DNA from: Clostridia bacterium
Lineage (GTDB): Bacteria; Bacillota; Clostridia; Oscillospirales; CAG-382
Direction: 5' to 3'
Assembly: GCA_017560285.1 (NCBI GenBank)
Contig: JAFYOG010000042.1
Span: 1 to 9,910, forward strand
DNA: 9,910 bases
The notes beneath the pieces were generated by a model. It saw nothing but the letters and a program-made list of their open reading frames with translations. It ran no database searches and had not been told where the DNA came from. A program made the translations under genes and the position numbers. Of the stretch, positions 7,481-9,910 are shown in pieces. Every line of letters begins with the position of its first letter. Position 1 is the first letter of the stretch.

Positions 7481-8186
7481 TTTGTTCTACCTCAATTTCA
7501 TTACTTGGCAGTTCGCACTTTTTAGCCAATTTGCGCTGTATTCGGTATTCATCAAAGTTAAACGTGAAATAAACCGAAGAAATTATAACCAACGGCACTG
7601 CAACAGCCAATACGAAAACTGCATCGCTCTCGCCGAAAATGTTTCTGAACAGCTCTAAGTAGGTTTTATCGATGAAGCTTAAAATCCCATTCCACATTTT
7701 TGCAAAAGCATCGCCAAATGAATTGCCCGACACCTCGGTTATTTTAATATGACCGTTGCCGGTATGGCCAGCTTCAAGAATAAACCGTGAAGCAAAGGCT
7801 TGATACCCAATAACCACCGCACCCAATACCGAAAGCAACAATGAATATAACCATCGCCAAAAATAGAATATGGAATTTTTCTTATGTACTTCGGCGTCGG
7901 TATTTATAACGGTGCATTCAGATGTAAAATACATCCAGTTTTTACCTGTAATAATCGGATATATTCCCTGCTCTTTTTTTCTAAGCATATATTCTTCGGC
8001 GGTAGTGCTGTTTGGCGAACAGTTTAAATACTCTATGGAATAACTGTATACCTTATCTTCGGAGACTGTGAAAAAATAACGTGAATCGGATATTTTGGTA
8101 AGCAAATACCTTTGTTTCCCAAGGGAATTTAACCAATCGTTTTCTTTTGATTTCGAAAAGAAAACCTTAAATATTACTTTTTCCAT
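7470..8186 (-). CDS. DUF2812-like membrane protein
   Basis: A 238-residue protein without a known function. Residues about 4-90 resemble the DUF2812 pattern as I remember it: WLNSLGKQRYLLTKISDSRYFF (18-39) is like W-L-n-x-x-a-x-x-G-y-x-L-x-k-v-s-x-x-x-Y-x-F, then YSYSIEYL (47-54), EEYM (64-67), EQGIYPI (72-78) and NWMYF (83-87). Two transmembrane segments follow (about 106-132 and 189-210), separated by a glycine-rich stretch that would lie outside the cell. A charged C-terminal tail (DEYRIQRKLAKKCEL) would then be cytoplasmic. DUF2812 genes often sit beside PadR-type regulator genes, but none is here. It is the first gene of the leftward series, with AGGAGG 8 nt before the ATG and a consensus promoter just upstream. 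Assignment to DUF2812 is by pattern only. Confidence 0.72.
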   Translation of the reverse strand: MEKVIFKVFFSKSKENDWLNSLGKQRYLLTKISDSRYFFTVSEDKVYSYSIEYLNCSPNSTTAEEYMLRKKEQGIYPIITGKNWMYFTSECTVINTDAEVHKKNSIFYFWRWLYSLLLSVLGAVVIGYQAFASRFILEAGHTGNGHIKITEVSGNSFGDAFAKMWNGILSFIDKTYLELFRNIFGESDAVFVLAVAVPLVIISSVYFTFNFDEYRIQRKLAKKCELPSNEIEVEQNAE

Positions 8187-8194
8187 ATAATTCG

Positions 8195-8200
8195 CCTCCT
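8195..8200 (-). promoter_or_regulatory. Strong ribosome binding site of the leftward operon's first gene
   Basis: AGGAGG on the minus strand lies 8 nt before the ATG at 8186. It supports that start and indicates efficient translation of the DUF2812-like gene that leads the operon. Confidence 0.85.
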
Positions 8201-8210
8201 TTAATAGATT

Positions 8211-8239
8211 ATTATATATTATTTATCACGTAATGTCAA
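8211..8239 (-). promoter_or_regulatory. Consensus sigma-A promoter of the leftward operon
   Basis: On the minus strand, TTGACA (8239-8234) and TATAAT (8216-8211) are separated by exactly 17 nt. Both hexamers match the housekeeping consensus perfectly. Transcription should start near 8204, giving a short leader before the ribosome binding site at 8200-8195. It is the only strong promoter I see for the genes from 8186 down to 227. No CcpA (cre), CIRCE or CtsR operator was recognised near it. Confidence 0.85.
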
Positions 8240-8272
8240 TTAAAATACATATATATTTAAGTTAAAAAAGAC

Positions 8273-8301
8273 TTGAAATGATGTTAAGTATATGTTATAA
8301 T
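8273..8301 (+). promoter_or_regulatory. Extended -10 sigma-A promoter of the SRP RNA
   Basis: A -35 element TTGAAA (8273-8278), a 17-nt spacer, and a perfect -10 TATAAT (8296-8301) preceded by the extended TG motif (TG at 8293-8294). The predicted start near 8308-8311 coincides with the 5' end of the SRP RNA deduced from pairing of its ends. The 33 nt between this promoter and the leftward one contain only four G/C bases and could act as an UP element for both. Confidence 0.85.
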
Positions 8302-8310
8302 TGCGAAGAT

Positions 8311-8604
8311 GAGATACGAAATATGGTCATACTAACCGGGGAGTTAGCGGTGCCTTGTACCCACAATCCGCTATAGTGGGGGTGACCACCTATAGAGGGC
8401 AATGTTTGTGTCGCCGCGCCGAAAGGTCCTTGCCGAGAGGCGGGTCCTTGCGCAATTCGTACCTGTGAATTATGTCAGGTGGGGAACCAAGCAGCATTAA
8501 ACAGACATACGGATGTGCCGCAAGGGTGCCTGTCTTGAGAGGAAATTTCGGTTTACGGATGGAAGCCTTGTTCGAAATAGATGTATGGCCATATTTTGTA
8601 TCTC
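8311..8604 (+). ncRNA. ffs: Signal recognition particle RNA, large type with Alu domain
   Basis: This is the RNA of the signal recognition particle, which with Ffh targets nascent membrane and secreted proteins to FtsY. The 5' end (8311-8330) pairs with the 3' end (8585-8604) over 20 bp with only two G-U pairs, which sets the boundaries. The Alu-domain segments GTTAGCGG (8343-8350) and CAATCCGC (8364-8371) are conserved in Gram-positive SRP RNAs. The Ffh-binding hairpin is GTCAGGTGG-GGAA-CCAAGCAGC around 8474-8494, with the GGAA tetraloop at 8483-8486 and the AGCAGC internal-loop side. The length, about 294 nt, is slightly above the roughly 270 nt of the Bacillus subtilis scRNA. Position just upstream of dnaX is the same as in Bacillus (where the gene is called scr). 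Ends are inferred to within a few bases. Confidence 0.95.
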
Positions 8605-8612
8605 AATTTTTT
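8605..8612 (+). terminator. T-tract after the SRP RNA, possible weak terminator
   Basis: The closing helix of the SRP RNA is followed directly by AATTTTTT. This may release part of the transcripts at the mature 3' end. Only 15 nt remain before the dnaX ATG, so readthrough or processing must supply the dnaX message unless a promoter lies within the RNA gene. Confidence 0.4.
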
Positions 8613-8627
8613 GTTTAGGAGGTTTAT

Positions 8628-9910
8628 ATGTATTTATCTTTATACAGAAAATGGCGTCCCCGTGTTTTTGATGAAATTTCGGGGCAGGATCATATTACCT
8701 CTATTTTAAAAAAGCAATGTGCTTCTAACCGTGTTTCCCACGCTTATCTATTCTGCGGTACGCGCGGCACAGGTAAAACTTCCTCTGCAAAAATACTTGC
8801 AAAAGCGGTAAACTGCGAAAACCCTATCGATGGCAACCCTTGCAACGAATGCGCTTCTTGCAAGGCTATCGATAACGGCAGCGCCACCGACGTTTTAGAA
8901 ATCGATGCCGCAAGTAACAATAAGGTTGATAACATTCGCGATCTACGCGAGGAAGTTGTTTACCCCCCTTCCGTACTAAAAAAGCGCGTTTATATTGTCG
9001 ACGAGGTTCATATGTTAACCGACAGCGCGTTTAATGCATTATTAAAAACGCTTGAGGAACCGCCTGAATACGTAGTATTTATCCTTGCGACAACCGAGCT
9101 TAACCAATTACCCCCAACGATAATTTCCCGTTGTATAAGATTTGATTTTTCGAGAATTGATGAATCGGCAGTAAAACAACGCTTGGAATTTGTTGCAAAG
9201 GAAGAAAATATAAATATTTCTTCAGATGCAGCTTCTTTAATTTCAAGATTAGCCGATGGTTCTATGCGAGATGCGCTTTCGCTTTTAGAAGCCTGCTCCA
9301 ACGGCCATAGCGAAGAAATCACCACCGAAATCGTTCGCAGTGTTTTGGGTCTTGCAAGCGACGACGTAATTTTTGATTTACTGAAGGCGATCTCCGATAA
9401 AGATATACCTACCGCTATAGAAATTGTTGATACCATACACAAATCTTCTAAAGATATATCTGTATTTATAGATGATTTATCCGTTGTTGTAAGAGATATT
9501 ATTATCGAAAAGCAGCTTTTAAGGTTTAACAAAGCCAACAAATATACAGGCGAAAAAGCTGAAATTATAAAAGAACTTTCTAATGAGCTTTTATTTTATA
9601 TCAGCAACGTATTAGAAGAAACACAAAGCAGAATTTCCAAATACGCAACCAATAAAAGAGTTATTTTGGAAATGTCAATTATTAAAATGTGCGATAGAAG
9701 CGTTTCCGATTCCACAAAAGCGTTGGCGGCACGTATTGCAGATTTGGAAAGACGTATTGCCGTTCTTTCTGCCGCAGGCTATTCCTCGTCTGTTCCCTGC
9801 AATAATATTATTAAAGAAGAACCAAAAAAGGAAACAGCGGTAACAAACGTAGAAATAAAGCAAGAACGTATATTGTATGCTCAAATAAGCGATATTTATG
9901 AATTTATATC
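8628..9910 (+). CDS. dnaX: DNA polymerase III subunit gamma/tau (3' end beyond window)
   Basis: DnaX is the ATPase motor of the clamp loader that places the beta clamp on DNA and organises the replisome. The first 427 codons are present and the C-terminus runs off the right edge. The start has AGGAGG 5 nt upstream, and the protein begins MYLSLYRKWRP, typical for the family. Walker A is GTRGTGKTS (44-52). A zinc-binding module has Cys63, Cys72, Cys75 and Cys78 (C-x8-C-x2-C-x2-C). Walker B is VYIVDEVHM (121-129), and TIISRC (164-169) carries the arginine finger Arg168. Sensor 2 is in GSMRDALSLLE. Domain III ends near KRVILEMSIIKMCD, and a charged, possibly coiled-coil segment and a Lys/Glu-rich linker follow. 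In Bacillus, dnaX is followed by yaaK and recR; that cannot be seen here. An A AAA AAG heptamer at 9824-9830 could allow a short form. Confidence 0.97.
   Translation, partial: MYLSLYRKWRPRVFDEISGQDHITSILKKQCASNRVSHAYLFCGTRGTGKTSSAKILAKAVNCENPIDGNPCNECASCKAIDNGSATDVLEIDAASNNKVDNIRDLREEVVYPPSVLKKRVYIVDEVHMLTDSAFNALLKTLEEPPEYVVFILATTELNQLPPTIISRCIRFDFSRIDESAVKQRLEFVAKEENINISSDAASLISRLADGSMRDALSLLEACSNGHSEEITTEIVRSVLGLASDDVIFDLLKAISDKDIPTAIEIVDTIHKSSKDISVFIDDLSVVVRDIIIEKQLLRFNKANKYTGEKAEIIKELSNELLFYISNVLEETQSRISKYATNKRVILEMSIIKMCDRSVSDSTKALAARIADLERRIAVLSAAGYSSSVPCNNIIKEEPKKETAVTNVEIKQERILYAQISDIYEFI
9824..9830 (+). promoter_or_regulatory. Possible -1 frameshift heptamer in dnaX
   Basis: AAAAAAG is positioned in the zero frame as (cc)A AAA AAG, codons 399-401, in the linker after domain III. 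This is the heptamer type used in Escherichia coli dnaX to make gamma. A -1 slip would meet TGA at 9899-9901 and give a protein of about 425 residues, close to the 431 of E. coli gamma. No strong upstream Shine-Dalgarno-like stimulator or stable downstream hairpin is evident. The same in-phase heptamer occurs twice earlier in the gene, so confidence is low. Confidence 0.25.

Noticed and set aside
8708..8984. Two earlier in-phase A AAA AAG heptamers in dnaX (8708-8714 and 8978-8984)
   Set aside because: They lie within the conserved ATPase domain, where slippage would give useless fragments. They are ordinary Leu-Lys-Lys codons in an A-rich gene.
8744..9884. Open frames on the minus strand opposite dnaX
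   Set aside because: They lie antisense to a well-supported dnaX, have no ribosome binding sites or recognisable motifs, and are explained by codon bias of dnaX.
1..9910. CRISPR arrays, insertion sequences, tRNA or rRNA genes, riboswitches
   Set aside because: No regularly spaced repeats, transposase motifs, tRNA-like cloverleaf segments or known riboswitch cores were seen on either strand.

Overview
The window looks like chromosomal core DNA from a low-GC Gram-positive bacterium of the Clostridia/Bacillota type. Four things support this: an SRP RNA of the large type (with an Alu domain) directly upstream of dnaX, the gene order lon-engB(ysxC), an HPr kinase/phosphorylase gene, and consensus sigma-A promoters with strong AGGAGG ribosome binding sites. 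An uncultured gut-type Clostridia (Oscillospiraceae-like) is my guess only; the sequence does not prove it.

Layout. Positions 1-226 hold no convincing gene; their main feature is a long perfect hairpin (96-141), probably a bidirectional terminator. From 8186 down to 227 everything reads leftward on the minus strand as one tightly packed gene series: a DUF2812-like membrane protein, hprK, a ROK glucokinase, lon, engB, lysA, a small four-helix membrane protein and a lipoprotein. Gaps between these genes are 40 nt or less and several genes overlap (11 nt, 4 nt and 14 nt). A textbook promoter (TTGACA, 17 nt, TATAAT) sits just upstream at 8239-8211. Facing the other way, a second strong promoter (8273-8301, with an extended -10) drives the SRP RNA (8311-8604). 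This is followed only 23 nt later by dnaX, which runs off the right edge.

How the genes relate. hprK and glk belong to sugar sensing and glycolytic entry. lon and engB belong to protein quality control and 50S ribosome assembly. lysA makes lysine. SRP RNA and dnaX serve protein targeting and DNA replication. This is a housekeeping region, and I see no defence system, mobile element, CRISPR array or biosynthetic cluster.

The most notable anomaly is in lon. The reading frame is interrupted by a single in-frame TAA (4893-4895), at the position where the family normally has Ser in the K-S-Q-R segment. Everything before and after is intact and in the same frame, which suggests a recent nonsense mutation, a sequencing error or, less likely, readthrough. 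A second point is an in-phase A AAA AAG heptamer in the inter-domain linker of dnaX, where a -1 slip would give a gamma-like short product. Its supporting signals are weak.
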